From positions 1,116,001-1,180,000 of the forward strand of contig NZ_JABUMX010000001.1 in the NCBI RefSeq assembly GCF_013327855.1: a stretch of DNA of 64,000 bases, in the 5' to 3' direction. Shown here one piece after another: positions 7,709 through 16,319 of the stretch. How positions within the stretch are numbered: position 1 is the first letter of the stretch; every line of letters begins with the position of its first letter. Made by a program: the position numbers and the translations under genes. The notes beneath the pieces were generated by a model. The model did not search any database and was not told the DNA's origin. It worked only from the letters and a program-made list of their open reading frames with translations. This DNA is from Phyllobacterium pellucidum (GTDB lineage Bacteria; Pseudomonadota; Alphaproteobacteria; Rhizobiales; Rhizobiaceae).

Positions 7709-8639
7709 TGGAACGTCCTCCTTCAAGACACCATGCGAGAATTGCCTTCTGCGCGTGCAGCCGATTTTCCGCCTCATCAAAGACCACCGAATGCGGTCCG
7801 TCGATGACGGAGTCGGTTACCTCTTCGCCGCGATGCGCGGGCAGGCAGTGCATGAACAGAGCGTCGGGATTGGCATGCTGCATCAATGCATCGTTGACCT
7901 GATAGGGCATGAACACGTTATGACCGCGGGCCCGCCCTTCCTGTCCCATCGACACCCAGGTGTCGGTGACGATGCAATCGACGTCCTTGACCGCAGCGAC
8001 CGGATCGGTGGTCAGCTTGATCTTGCCTCCGGCGCCGCGGGCCCAGTCAAGATATTTGCTGCTGGGTTCGCTGCCGTCCGGCGTTGCAATGTTGAGATTG
8101 AAATCGAAACGGGCTGCCGCCTCGACCAGCGAGTGCAATACATTGTTGCCGTCGCCCGTCCAGGCGAACGTCTTGCCCTGCACCGGCCCGCGATGTTCCT
8201 CGAACGTCATGATATCCGCCATTATCTGGCAGGGATGCGTGTCGTCCGTCAAAGCATTGATGACGGGCACCGTGGCGTTTTGCGCCATTTCGGTCAGGCG
8301 GTCATGCGTCGTCGTGCGCATCATGATGATGTCGACATAGCGCGATAGCACCTTTGCCGTATCGGCAATGGTTTCGCTGCGGCCAAGCTGCATCTCCGAA
8401 CCGGTCAGCATGATGGTTTCGCCGCCGAGCTGGCGCATGCCGACATCGAAGGAAACGCGTGTGCGCGTCGACGGCTTGTCGAAGATCATAGCCAATACTT
8501 TGCCGGCAAATGGCTTTTCGATATTGCCGGCTTTCAGCCGTGTCTTGCGTTCGCGAGCGTCGTCAAGGATCGTGCGCAGATCGCCGGATGAGAGTGCTGA
8601 AAGGTCGGTAAAATGCCGGAGGTCCTGCTTGATTGTCAT
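7701..8639 (-). CDS. argF: ornithine carbamoyltransferase
   Basis: Forms citrulline from ornithine and carbamoyl phosphate in arginine synthesis. The 312-residue protein shows the carbamoyl-phosphate site [10 protein letters not shown], the HPCQ motif, and the C-terminal HCLPAHRG ornithine loop with its reactive cysteine. I use the ATG at 8639 ([10 protein letters not shown]); upstream in-frame codons lie in argD and have no family match. It starts ten bases after argD and overlaps hslO, so the three are co-transcribed. Confidence 0.95.
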   Translation of the reverse strand: MTIKQDLRHFTDLSALSSGDLRTILDDARERKTRLKAGNIEKPFAGKVLAMIFDKPSTRTRVSFDVGMRQLGGETIMLTGSEMQLGRSETIADTAKVLSRYVDIIMMRTTTHDRLTEMAQNATVPVINALTDDTHPCQIMADIMTFEEHRGPVQGKTFAWTGDGNNVLHSLVEAAARFDFNLNIATPDGSEPSSKYLDWARGAGGKIKLTTDPVAAVKDVDCIVTDTWVSMGQEGRARGHNVFMPYQVNDALMQHANPDALFMHCLPAHRGEEVTDSVIDGPHSVVFDEAENRLHAQKAILAWCLEGGRSSV

Positions 8640-8649
8640 GGCCCGTCCC

Positions 8650-9855
8650 TCACGCGCTCTTCTGCCTGGCGGCAACCGATAGGCGTTCAGCCGCCGCCTC
8701 GATGCGTGAAAGCGCCTCGCGCGCCTCTTCTTCCGATGCAACCAGAGGTGGAAGCAGGCGAATGACGTTGTCACCGGCGCCGACCGTCAGAAAATGCTCG
8801 TCGCGCAGTGCCTGCACCAGCGTCGTATTGGGCACGACGCTCTTAAGGCCAATCAAGAGGCCGCGGCCGCGCACTTCCGAAATGACGGCCGGATAGCGGT
8901 CGGCAATTGACGCAAGGCCCTGCTTCATCGTGAGGGCAATCCTCTGCACGTGTTCAAGGAAGCCCTCCTCCAGGATGACGTCGAGCACGGCGTTGCCGAC
9001 GGCCATGGCAAGCGGATTGCCGCCGTAGGTCGTCCCATGAACCCCCGCGGTCATGCCCTTTGCGGCTTCGGCCGTGGCAAGGCAGGCGCCAAGCGGAAAG
9101 CCGCCGCCGATGCCCTTTGCGACCGCCATGATATCCGGCCTGATGCCCGACCACTCATGGGCGAACAGCTTGCCGGTTCGACCGACGCCGGTCTGCACTT
9201 CATCGAGGATCAGCAAAATACCCTCATCGTCGCAGAGCTTGCGCAGAGCGCGCAGATCTTCATCCGGGACGGGACGTACGCCGCCCTCGCCCTGGATCGG
9301 CTCGATCAAGATGGCAGCAGTCTCCGGCCCGATGGCAGCCTTCAAGGCCTTTTCGTCACCGAAAGGCACCTGGTCGAAACCCTCGACCTTGGGTCCAAAA
9401 CCTTCAAGGTATTTTTCCTGGCCGCCAGCCGCGATCGTTGCCAGCGTGCGGCCATGGAACGCGCCTTCGAACGTGATGATGCGAAACCGTTCGGGATGGC
9501 CGTTGACATAGTGGTAACGCCGCGCGGTCTTGATCGCGCATTCAAGCGCTTCCGCACCGGAATTGGTAAAGAACACCTTGTCGGCGAAAGTGGCGTCGAC
9601 CAGACGCTGGCCGAGACGGCGCTGGCCGGGGATCTCGTAAACGTTGGAGACGTGCCATAGTTTTTCGCCCTGGCTCTTCAGCGCTTCGACGAGATGGGGA
9701 TGCGAATGGCCGAGCGAATTGACGGCAATGCCGGCGGCGAAGTCGAGATAGCGCTCGCCGGTTTCGGTCACCAGCCAAACACCCTCACCTCGCTCAAAGC
9801 GCAAATCCGCACGAGCAAAAGTGTCGTAAAGCGGTTGCGCGATTGCGTCCGTCAT
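8650..9855 (-). CDS. argD: acetylornithine / succinyldiaminopimelate aminotransferase
   Basis: A class III PLP aminotransferase acting in arginine (and usually lysine) synthesis. In the 401-residue protein the PLP-lysine is in [14 protein letters not shown], the cofactor-aspartate in [12 protein letters not shown], and the substrate loop in [10 protein letters not shown] prefer the ATG at 9855 ([18 protein letters not shown]), preceded at 11 bases by GGAGG, over the ATG at 9873. It is the first gene of argD-argF-hslO, with a strong promoter and a leader hairpin upstream. Confidence 0.93.
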   Translation of the reverse strand: MTDAIAQPLYDTFARADLRFERGEGVWLVTETGERYLDFAAGIAVNSLGHSHPHLVEALKSQGEKLWHVSNVYEIPGQRRLGQRLVDATFADKVFFTNSGAEALECAIKTARRYHYVNGHPERFRIITFEGAFHGRTLATIAAGGQEKYLEGFGPKVEGFDQVPFGDEKALKAAIGPETAAILIEPIQGEGGVRPVPDEDLRALRKLCDDEGILLILDEVQTGVGRTGKLFAHEWSGIRPDIMAVAKGIGGGFPLGACLATAEAAKGMTAGVHGTTYGGNPLAMAVGNAVLDVILEEGFLEHVQRIALTMKQGLASIADRYPAVISEVRGRGLLIGLKSVVPNTTLVQALRDEHFLTVGAGDNVIRLLPPLVASEEEAREALSRIEAAAERLSVAARQKSA

Positions 9856-9932
9856 GTCGTTACGGGCCTCCAATACCCTGCTTGCCGAAACTGCTGATTA
9901 CAAAGAAGAAACGGCCGTGTTGAAATCAAAAA

Positions 9933-9962
9933 GCCGCCCCACAATGCCATTTTGAGGGCGGC
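9933..9962 (-). terminator. Rho-independent-type hairpin in the argD leader
   Basis: Read on the minus strand, GCCGCCC (from 9962) and GGGCGGC (to 9933) form a perfect seven-pair stem followed directly by TTTTTG. It lies 78 bp upstream of the argD ATG and only a few bases downstream of the predicted start site of that transcript. It could end a short RNA or act as an attenuator. Confidence 0.65.
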
Positions 9963-9973
9963 CATATGCGAGT

Positions 9974-10002
9974 AATATCGTCATTCGAACCCCAATTGTC
10001 AA
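9974..10002 (-). promoter_or_regulatory. candidate argD promoter
   Basis: On the minus strand TTGACA (10002-9997) and GATATT (9979-9974) are separated by 17 bp. The -35 is a perfect consensus. The predicted start site is near 9967, five bases before the leader hairpin. Confidence 0.6.
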
Positions 10003-10055
10003 ATGAACACTTTTGATCCCATTCATCACCAACACGAACCGGATGAGCCGATCCA

Positions 10056-10070
10056 TTAACTACAACTTAT
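10056..10070 (+). promoter_or_regulatory. degenerate CtrA-type box
   Basis: TTAA (10056-10059), seven bases, then TTAT (10067-10070) matches seven of eight positions of the alphaproteobacterial CtrA consensus TTAA-N7-TTAA. It sits between the argD and gcrA promoters; gcrA is a known CtrA-network gene in Caulobacter. Such a loose match occurs by chance fairly often. Confidence 0.3.
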
Positions 10071-10098
10071 GCGCGTATCCGCTGGAATATTTGCCACC

Positions 10099-10323
10099 GA
10101 CTCTGCAATTCGTCATTTCTGCAACAGTCTATCGCGCAAGTTGGGGAAAACCCAAAAAAGCACCCCTGGGATCGGCGCCCGACTCTTGTCACAGAGTCAT
10201 CGCATATTGTAGCTTGGTAATCGAAAAAGCTAGATTTCGTACGGCGTCCTCGTCATCTGAATAGATATGGTATCGAACCAATCTGGAGCAATCCAGATGC
10301 GAGGAAGGATTCAGTCCGGAGTC
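10099..10323. promoter_or_regulatory. cluster of five GANTC methylation sites upstream of gcrA
   Basis: GACTC at 10099 and 10181, GAGTC at 10194 and 10319, and GATTC at 10308 lie within 225 bp. CcrM methylates GANTC in alphaproteobacteria and GcrA acts through methylated GANTC promoters. The sites at 10181 and 10194 form the two arms of the inverted repeat GACTCT-N6-AGAGTC. Confidence 0.6.
10207..10235 (+). promoter_or_regulatory. candidate gcrA promoter
   Basis: TTGTAG (10207-10212) and CTAGAT (10230-10235) are 17 bp apart, giving a start near 10242 and a leader of about 117 nt. The last two GANTC sites would lie in that leader. Confidence 0.4.
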
Positions 10324-10358
10324 TACACAAACAAGCCCCATATGGAGCTAGGAAAACA

Positions 10359-10877
10359 ATGAACTGGACAGATGAGCGCGTAGAACAGCTGAAGAAACTT
10401 TGGGCCGAAGGTCTGAGTGCAAGCCAGATCGCAGCACAGCTGGGCGGTGTCAGCCGCAATGCGGTCATCGGCAAGGTTCACAGGCTGAAGCTGTCCGGGC
10501 GGGGCAAGACCACGTCCACCCAGACACGCAGCAAGAAGATCAATACAGGGTCATCCGGCGCCTCGCGCGGCGGCGGCTCCTCGGGGCATGTCGCGACCCG
10601 CGTCGTCAGCCGCAGCATCGGCGCGACCGCTTTGCAGACCGAATACAGCACGGAACTCGTGCCGGTCATGAAAACTGTCACGGATGTCGTCGTTCCGATC
10701 TCGCGGCGCCTCGAACTGGTGCAGCTCAACGAGCGTACCTGCAAATGGCCGATGGGAGATCCGCTGCAGCCGGACTTCAATTTCTGCGGCAACGATGTCG
10801 GCGAGTCCGGGCCCTATTGCGGCTATCACTCCCGCCTAGCCTATCAGCCGGCGTCCGATCGCAGGCGCGTCCGCTAA
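10359..10877 (+). CDS. gcrA: cell cycle regulator GcrA
   Basis: A 172-residue alphaproteobacterial sigma70 cofactor that, with CcrM methylation, drives cell-cycle gene expression. The N-terminal DNA-binding domain MNWTDERVEQLKKLWAEGLS with SASQIAAQLGGVSRNAVIGK (residues 1-45) is diagnostic; a basic Ser/Gly linker (about residues 48-85) leads to the C-terminal RNA-polymerase-binding segment with conserved cysteines (RTCKWP, FCGN, YCGYHSRLAYQP). TAGGA lies six bases before the ATG. The gene ends in a strong terminator and converges on phoR. Confidence 0.95.
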   Translation: MNWTDERVEQLKKLWAEGLSASQIAAQLGGVSRNAVIGKVHRLKLSGRGKTTSTQTRSKKINTGSSGASRGGGSSGHVATRVVSRSIGATALQTEYSTELVPVMKTVTDVVVPISRRLELVQLNERTCKWPMGDPLQPDFNFCGNDVGESGPYCGYHSRLAYQPASDRRRVR

Positions 10878-10895
10878 TCTTAGCTCCTTCTGACT

Positions 10896-10921
10896 GGGGC
10901 GCCATTCGGCGCCCTTTTTTT
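10896..10921 (+). terminator. Rho-independent terminator of gcrA
   Basis: GGGCGCC (10897-10903), loop ATTC, GGCGCCC (10908-10914) and seven Ts (10915-10921), 20 bp after the gcrA stop. It is followed by the convergent phoR end at 10957. Confidence 0.9.
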
Positions 10922-10956
10922 GTTTGCCGTGCGCCAAGCTTAACGATCGGTTGGCG

Positions 10957-12222
10957 TCAGGCCTTCTGAGGCCCGAAGACGACGGTGAAGGTAGAGCCCT
11001 CGCCGACCCGCGAGCGAACGACGAGGCGCGCACGATGCCGCGTCAGTATGTGCTTGACGATCGCGAGCCCGAGGCCGGTGCCTTTCTGGGCCCGGCTGGT
11101 TTCAAGATTGACGCGGTAGAAGCGTTCAGTCAGGCGCGGGATATGTTCCTCCGGTATGCCAGGGCCGAAATCCTGGACCATGGCCTTGATGCCATCGTCG
11201 CCGCGCTTGAGCTCGACGACGATGCGCTTGCCCGACTGGCCGTATTTCAAGGCGTTTTCGACAAGGTTCTGAAAGACTTGCGTCAGCTCATCCCTATCGC
11301 CAAGCACGATGACGGGATCGGGATCGATCTTGCGTTCGATTTCGACGCCGAGATCATCCGCAAGCGGGCGCAACGAATCCACCACATGATTGATCAGCGT
11401 CGTCAGGTCCACCTGGTCCTTGACCGCGATATGCGCCTTCATCTCGATGCGCGACAGTGACAACAGGTCATCGATCAGGCGGGCCATGCGCTCGGCCTGC
11501 TTCTGCATGATCTCGAGGAAATTGTCACGCGCCGCCTCATCGCGGCGGGCCGGCCCGCGCAACGTCTCGATAAACCCGGTCAAGGACGCGAGGGGCGTGC
11601 GCAACTCATGGCTGGCATTGGCGATGAAGTCGCTGCGCATGCGTTCAAGGCGATGCGCTTCGGTTTGATCGCGAAAGGAGAGGAGATATTGCCGGTCCTT
11701 GCCACCGGCCCGGTCGAGGAGGAGGACCGTCGCTCGATACCAGCGCTCGACCGGCACCCGTTCGGCAAAGTCCACCGACCGGGCGACGCCATCGGCCATG
11801 ACTGACTGAACCAGCGCCTGCAGTTCGGGGGCCCGGAAATGCAGGAGCAAAGCCCCGCCGCGCGCAAGCGGCCCGAACGCGCCATTGGCGACGGGATTGA
11901 CGTAAAGAATCGTCCCGCCATGGTCGAAGATGATAAGCGGGTCGGGCAATTGCGCGGCAAGCTGCTGGCCGGACAGACGGAAAATTGCCGGATCACTGGC
12001 GGGAGATTCCGCTGGTGCATCGCTGCGCGGCAGCGTCGCAGAAAGCGCAACGACCGCCAGGAGGACGAGCATGAGGACGGCAAAGCTCAGCCACCATGTC
12101 GCCTGAGTGCTGAGGACCAGAGCGGTAATGAAGGCGGCGGCGCCGAGCACGAAGCGTGCCTGGATCACACGCTCGACGGCCTTTTGACGAAACGTACGGC
12201 CCTCCTGCCCCAAAATGCTCAT
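10957..12222 (-). CDS. phoR: phosphate regulon sensor histidine kinase PhoR
   Basis: A 421-residue inner-membrane kinase. Two transmembrane helices lie at about residues 25-65, a PAS-like domain at about 85-185 ([19 protein letters not shown]), the HisKA box at about 200 ([16 protein letters not shown], phospho-His), and the ATPase domain with N box ([10 protein letters not shown]), DFGPGIP and GTGLGLAIV. This domain order and sequence match rhizobial PhoR, which phosphorylates PhoB under phosphate starvation. CAGGAG lies eight bases before the ATG at 12222. The divergent neighbour is a polyphosphate kinase, consistent with a phosphate theme; phoB is not in the window. Confidence 0.85.
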   Translation of the reverse strand: MSILGQEGRTFRQKAVERVIQARFVLGAAAFITALVLSTQATWWLSFAVLMLVLLAVVALSATLPRSDAPAESPASDPAIFRLSGQQLAAQLPDPLIIFDHGGTILYVNPVANGAFGPLARGGALLLHFRAPELQALVQSVMADGVARSVDFAERVPVERWYRATVLLLDRAGGKDRQYLLSFRDQTEAHRLERMRSDFIANASHELRTPLASLTGFIETLRGPARRDEAARDNFLEIMQKQAERMARLIDDLLSLSRIEMKAHIAVKDQVDLTTLINHVVDSLRPLADDLGVEIERKIDPDPVIVLGDRDELTQVFQNLVENALKYGQSGKRIVVELKRGDDGIKAMVQDFGPGIPEEHIPRLTERFYRVNLETSRAQKGTGLGLAIVKHILTRHRARLVVRSRVGEGSTFTVVFGPQKA

Positions 12223-12315
12223 GCACTAAACTCCTGGCCCGGCGTCCTTTTTTGGCTCTGGACGATACAACGCTCTCTCAATAACATGCCATTGTGTCAA
12301 TTGAGGACGATTGCT

Positions 12316-13224
12316 GTGGGTAAAGATTCGAAAAAGAAAACCGATAAACCCGTAGCGGGCGTAGATACCACTCTCAAACTCAAGATCGACGGTAAGAAAC
12401 GCACTTTCAATATAGACGATCCCAAACTGCCGGACTGGATCGATGACGGCGATCTTGCTTCAGGGGGCTATCCCTATAACGACAAGATGCCGAACGACGA
12501 ATACGAGAAGACTGTCGAGCGGCTGCAGATCGAACTCGTCAAAATGCAGTACTGGCTGCAGGACACCGGCAATCGCGTCATCTGCGCGTTCGAGGGGCGT
12601 GATGCCGCCGGAAAGGGCGGCACAATCTTCACGCTGCGCCAATATATGAACCCGCGCTCGGCCCGCAATGTCGCCCTGCCGAAGCCCAGCGAGATTGAGC
12701 GCGGCCAATGGTATTTCCAGCGCTATATCTCGCATTTTCCGACGACAGGCGAGTTCGTCACGTTCGACCGTTCCTGGTACAATAGGGCCGGCGTTGAAAA
12801 AGTGCTGGGGTTCTGCACGCCCGAGCAGCATGAATCCTTTTTGGAAGAAGTGCCGGGATTTGAACGCCTTCTCGTTGCGGATGGCATTCATTTCTTCAAG
12901 TTCTGGCTGGATATCGGTCAGCTCATGCAGCTGAAGCGATTTCACGACCGCAGGCACAGTCCGTTGAAGAACTGGAAGTTCTCGCCCATTGACATCGAAG
13001 GGGCCAAGCGCTGGGACGACTACACGAAGGCGCGCGACGAAATGCTGGCACGCACGCACACGGCCTATGCCCCATGGACGATTGTCAGGTCCAACGACAA
13101 GCGGCGCGCGCGCATCGCCGTCATCCGCAGAATTCTCTTGAGCCTGCCATATAAGGGCCGGGACATGGATGTGGTCGGCAATGAAGACGCGTTGATCATC
13201 GGCTCCGGCCATGAGTTTCTGTGA
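12316..13224 (+). CDS. ppk2: polyphosphate kinase 2
   Basis: A PPK2-family enzyme that uses polyphosphate to phosphorylate nucleotides (or the reverse). In the 302-residue protein the Walker A loop is [11 protein letters not shown], followed by [14 protein letters not shown] (Walker B/lid region) and the lid arginines near [13 protein letters not shown]. The single PPK2 unit with about 70 residues of N-terminal extension fits class I, though class cannot be proven here. I choose the GTG at 12316 because GAGGA precedes it with suitable spacing; an ATG at 12286 is the alternative. It diverges from phoR, and its last 160 bp overlap the antisense end of a glycosyltransferase gene. Confidence 0.9.
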   Translation: MGKDSKKKTDKPVAGVDTTLKLKIDGKKRTFNIDDPKLPDWIDDGDLASGGYPYNDKMPNDEYEKTVERLQIELVKMQYWLQDTGNRVICAFEGRDAAGKGGTIFTLRQYMNPRSARNVALPKPSEIERGQWYFQRYISHFPTTGEFVTFDRSWYNRAGVEKVLGFCTPEQHESFLEEVPGFERLLVADGIHFFKFWLDIGQLMQLKRFHDRRHSPLKNWKFSPIDIEGAKRWDDYTKARDEMLARTHTAYAPWTIVRSNDKRRARIAVIRRILLSLPYKGRDMDVVGNEDALIIGSGHEFL

Positions 13225-15059
13225 GGGCGCCGGCTGATCGGCTTGGGCAACACTATCCCTGAAGGATCGTGCGGCGTCTTTTCCCAAAGCGAAGGGGCTC
13301 TGCCGAGCTGCCAAATGGCACGCCATGAAGCCATGGCGGTAAGCAGCCAATAGAGCGGCAGCCACTGCAGGATCGGTCCGGGAATTGCCTCGGCGACCGG
13401 TGTTCTTCGGCCAAGCCTGTGGAATGACAGGAAGCCCATGACAACGCACACGAGATCGATGGCGAGTATCGCATTGTGCCAGGTAAAGGCGTCATCGCGC
13501 GCGATGTGGACAATCCCAAAGCCTGTCCAGAGCAGCATGAACGGATAGGCGATCGATGAGACGACGATCCCCGCAACGAGCGTCTGGAACACCATGAAGC
13601 GTTGCAATCCTACGTCGCGCAGGAAAGCTCTCGGATTGCGCATTTCAACGAGCCATGTGTGCGCCCAACCTTTCAGCCATCTCGTCCTTTGCCGCAGCCA
13701 GATATCGACGCGGACCGGCGCGTCTTCAAGGGTTGGTCGGGAGATCACACCCACATCGTAGCCACAGCGCGCCAAGCGCGCGCCGAGCTCGGCATCCTCG
13801 GTGACGTTGTATGGATCCCAGCCGCGAACCGCTTCAAGGCAGTTACGCCTGAAGTGATTGGAGCTTCCTCCGAGCGGCAGAATGAAGCCGTGGCGGGCCA
13901 GCCACGGAAGCAAGCCGCCGAAATGGGCCGCATATTCGAAGGCGAACAGCCGCGCCAGCAGACAGCTGCCTGCATTCGAAATGATCAGCGGCGCTTGCAG
14001 GCAAGCGAGCCTCTGGTGGGACATGTCGAAGCGGCGCCAGGCCTCCAGCAACTGATCGGGATGCGGACGATCTTCCGCATCATAGACCACGACAAAATCG
14101 CCCTTCGCCAATTGCAGCCCATAGTTGAGCGCCTTTGGCTTGGTTCGTGGGCCGAAATTGGCAACAGGGACGATCTTGAAACCCGGCGGTAACGTCTGGT
14201 TTGCCAAAGCCTTCAATGTTGCCGTGTCGTCTGCCTCACAGAGAAACAGGACTTCAAGCCTCGACTTTGGCCAATGGAGCCGGTGCATCGCCCTTACAAG
14301 TTGGGGTACCACCGCCGCTTCCTTATAAAGCGCGATCATGACGGTGTAGAACGGAAGTTCACCATGTCGTTGTGCAAGGCAGCCGGTTTCGGCGGGAATT
14401 TCGCCGGTCCTGCCTGCTGCCAGGAAGCGAAGCGCGATGCATGCAAAGAAGAAGGGCAACGAAAAATAGTGATAGCCATCCCAGAGGGTGGAAAGATGGA
14501 AAATCAGTCCGATCATGCCGAGGCTTATCGCAATGCCCAGGATGATCCCCTGAGTGCCGCTCAGGACCACCCGGGACGTACGTTCAAGCCCGCCGATCTC
14601 CATCCTGTTCACGCACTTCAGCAACAGTTCGCGCTCGCGGTAGGAACGGATGAATTCATGCAGCTGTGTTGGCGTTGTTATTCTCGTACGGGCTTTCGCG
14701 GCCGGATCGAAAGACAGGCTGTGCTTCAGGTCGCCTATCTCGGTAAGCGTCGGGGCCGCAAAATGCAAAAGTTCGCCTTCTGCTGTCACCACCATCAGCC
14801 GGCGTGAATGCAGATCCGGTGCAACAGCCGAACTTTTGCCGATGACTATCGCTCCCTCTGGAATTGCCGCAAAGCTCAGCCCGAGTTCCGCCGATATGGC
14901 CTGGCCAATTGCCGCCTCGTCCGCTACGCCGGATGCCGCAACTTCTTCGAGCAGCGAGGTGCGGTTGGAAACCGCTTCGCGGAAGGCCGCGATAATGGCG
15001 TGTTTCGCCGTTCCCGCCTGGCATAGTCTTGCAGCGAGGGCAGCCTCGATTTGCCGCAT
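13065..15059 (-). CDS. processive family 2 glycosyltransferase with MshEN-like N-terminal domain
   Basis: A 664-residue membrane protein. Residues about 30-140 resemble the N-terminal domain of type II secretion/MshE ATPases ([43 protein letters not shown]). Two membrane helices follow (about 163-215), then a GT-A domain with the YKEAAVVPQ start, DAED (about 327-330), TED (about 420) and QRTRW (about 457-461), the last being the QxxRW signature of processive synthases such as cellulose synthase. Three or four C-terminal membrane helices end near residue 585. The polysaccharide product is unknown. Residues beyond about 612 are encoded antisense to ppk2 and look unlike a normal end of the family. 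Confidence 0.85.
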   Translation of the reverse strand: MRQIEAALAARLCQAGTAKHAIIAAFREAVSNRTSLLEEVAASGVADEAAIGQAISAELGLSFAAIPEGAIVIGKSSAVAPDLHSRRLMVVTAEGELLHFAAPTLTEIGDLKHSLSFDPAAKARTRITTPTQLHEFIRSYRERELLLKCVNRMEIGGLERTSRVVLSGTQGIILGIAISLGMIGLIFHLSTLWDGYHYFSLPFFFACIALRFLAAGRTGEIPAETGCLAQRHGELPFYTVMIALYKEAAVVPQLVRAMHRLHWPKSRLEVLFLCEADDTATLKALANQTLPPGFKIVPVANFGPRTKPKALNYGLQLAKGDFVVVYDAEDRPHPDQLLEAWRRFDMSHQRLACLQAPLIISNAGSCLLARLFAFEYAAHFGGLLPWLARHGFILPLGGSSNHFRRNCLEAVRGWDPYNVTEDAELGARLARCGYDVGVISRPTLEDAPVRVDIWLRQRTRWLKGWAHTWLVEMRNPRAFLRDVGLQRFMVFQTLVAGIVVSSIAYPFMLLWTGFGIVHIARDDAFTWHNAILAIDLVCVVMGFLSFHRLGRRTPVAEAIPGPILQWLPLYWLLTAMASWRAIWQLGRAPSLWEKTPHDPSGIVLPKPISRRPHRNSWPEPMINASSLPTTSMSRPLYGRLKRILRMTAMRARRLSLDLTIVHGA

Positions 15060-15360
15060 GGCGGCGCCCGCCTAAAGTAAAGGCTGATGATCAGGCCGAC
15101 CGCTCTCGTTTCGCGATACAATTCGCAATATATACAATAATACCATGATTAACTCTTTCAATTATAGATTGAGATTATAAATTGAAGTATACTTATGGTA
15201 GTAATATGTGCGATATAGTGCAAGTAATAGAGATCAATGCGTGAACCACGTCAATATACCCTTGAGTTTTTGCTTGCGAAGGCTCAGCCGCCAATTGCGC
15301 TTTTTGAGGTGAAGAGATCGTGTTAGCTTGGCCCCAAATCAAATCGCATCACGGTATCGC
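15060..15360. other. AT-rich divergent intergenic region
   Basis: About 300 bp between the glycosyltransferase and the solute-binding protein. The stretch 15110-15250 is much richer in A/T than its surroundings and contains a 13-bp tandem repeat at 15161-15186. Both flanking genes point outward, so promoters for both should lie here, but I cannot define them. No coding sequence seen. Confidence 0.6.
15161..15186 (+). repeat. 13-bp tandem repeat in AT-rich promoter region
   Basis: ATTATAGATTGAG (15161-15173) is followed directly by ATTATAAATTGAA (15174-15186); 11 of 13 positions agree. The spacing is slightly more than one helical turn, so both copies face a similar side of the DNA. Confidence 0.6.
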
Positions 15361-16200
15361 ATGCCTTTCCGCAAGATCGCCTCGTTTCTCGCCGCCTTCA
15401 TTTTGGCAGTGCTGCCAGCTATGGCCGCGCAATCCGATTTTCCGCACTACTGGGATGGACGCGAGCATGTCGCCAAGCCCGATCTTTCGACCGTCGAGCG
15501 CATTCGCTTCGTGACGACCGTCGATTATCCGCCGTTCAACTTCGTCGATGCGACGGGGCGCATCTCGGGATTCAATGTCGATCTGGCGCGGGCACTCTGC
15601 AACGAACTCGGCGTGACCGCCATCTGCCAGATTGAGGCTCGTCCGTGGGACGAGTTGCAACCGACGCTTGAAAGCGGCGAGGCTGAGGCGATCATCGCCG
15701 GGCTAAAGCCGACCGCAGCGCTGCGCGAGAAGTTTGCCTTTACGGCTCCCTATATCCGCCTGCCTGCGCGCTTCATGGCGCTCAAGGAAACGTCCTTTGC
15801 CGAACCGTTCGCAGATACGCTGAAGCAAAAGACTATCGGCGTGATTGCGGGTTCAGTGCACCAGGCGATTTTTGCCGATTATTTTCCAAACAGCCATTGG
15901 GTTGGTTTTCCGACGCGCGAACTCATGTTCAGGGACCTGCAGGCCAAGAAGATCGATGCCGTATTTGGCGACGGCTCGGACCTTTCCTTCTGGATCGGCA
16001 GTCCCGAGGCAAAGGATTGCTGTGCCTTTGTCGGCGGCCCCTATATTGCGCCGCAGTTCTTGGGTGAAGGGATGATGATCGCAACCACGCTCGAAAATCA
16101 AAAGCTTGTCGATGCATTCGATTTCGCACTGAAGGCGATCGAGGAAAAAGGCATCACATCCGAACTTTATCTTCGGTACTTTCCCGTCGATTTCTACTAA
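15361..16200 (+). CDS. periplasmic amino-acid-type solute-binding protein
   Basis: A 279-residue secreted protein of the family 3 solute-binding fold. The signal peptide is MPFRKIASFLAAFILAVLPA with a cleavage site after AMA; the mature part has the family's opening strand RFVTTVDYPPFNFVDATGRI, then GFNVDLARALCNELG and the SGEAEAIIAGLKPT loop. The start at 15361 begins the signal peptide; 15328 is a longer in-frame alternative. No permease or ATPase gene is adjacent, so it either serves a distant ABC transporter or acts as a stand-alone sensor-type protein. The ligand is not predictable. Confidence 0.85.
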   Translation: MPFRKIASFLAAFILAVLPAMAAQSDFPHYWDGREHVAKPDLSTVERIRFVTTVDYPPFNFVDATGRISGFNVDLARALCNELGVTAICQIEARPWDELQPTLESGEAEAIIAGLKPTAALREKFAFTAPYIRLPARFMALKETSFAEPFADTLKQKTIGVIAGSVHQAIFADYFPNSHWVGFPTRELMFRDLQAKKIDAVFGDGSDLSFWIGSPEAKDCCAFVGGPYIAPQFLGEGMMIATTLENQKLVDAFDFALKAIEEKGITSELYLRYFPVDFY

Positions 16201-16319
16201 TCGATCGTCTTAACTCCGAAATCATTGCCGATTGCGCCTCCGCGCGGCCCATGCGATTGACGCGGACGACCCGCGGACGTAGAGCGTTTCATCAAATCCA
16301 GCGTTAACAGGAATAACGA

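Larger units (their letters stand above)
9856..10358. other. divergent control region between argD and gcrA
   Basis: This 503-bp gene-free stretch separates the divergent argD and gcrA genes. It holds, from left to right, a terminator-like hairpin in the argD leader (9933-9962), a -35/-10 pair for argD (9974-10002), a degenerate CtrA-type box TTAA-N7-TTAT (10056-10070), five GANTC sites (10099-10323), an inverted repeat GACTCT/AGAGTC (10181-10198), and a candidate gcrA promoter (10207-10235). A short frame at 10013-10264 has no protein-like character. No coding gene is supported here. Confidence 0.7.

Noticed and set aside
11839..12315. N-terminal extension of ppk2 on the plus strand
   Set aside because: It lies wholly inside phoR in antisense, has no PPK2 similarity, and a GTG with ribosome site exists at 12316.
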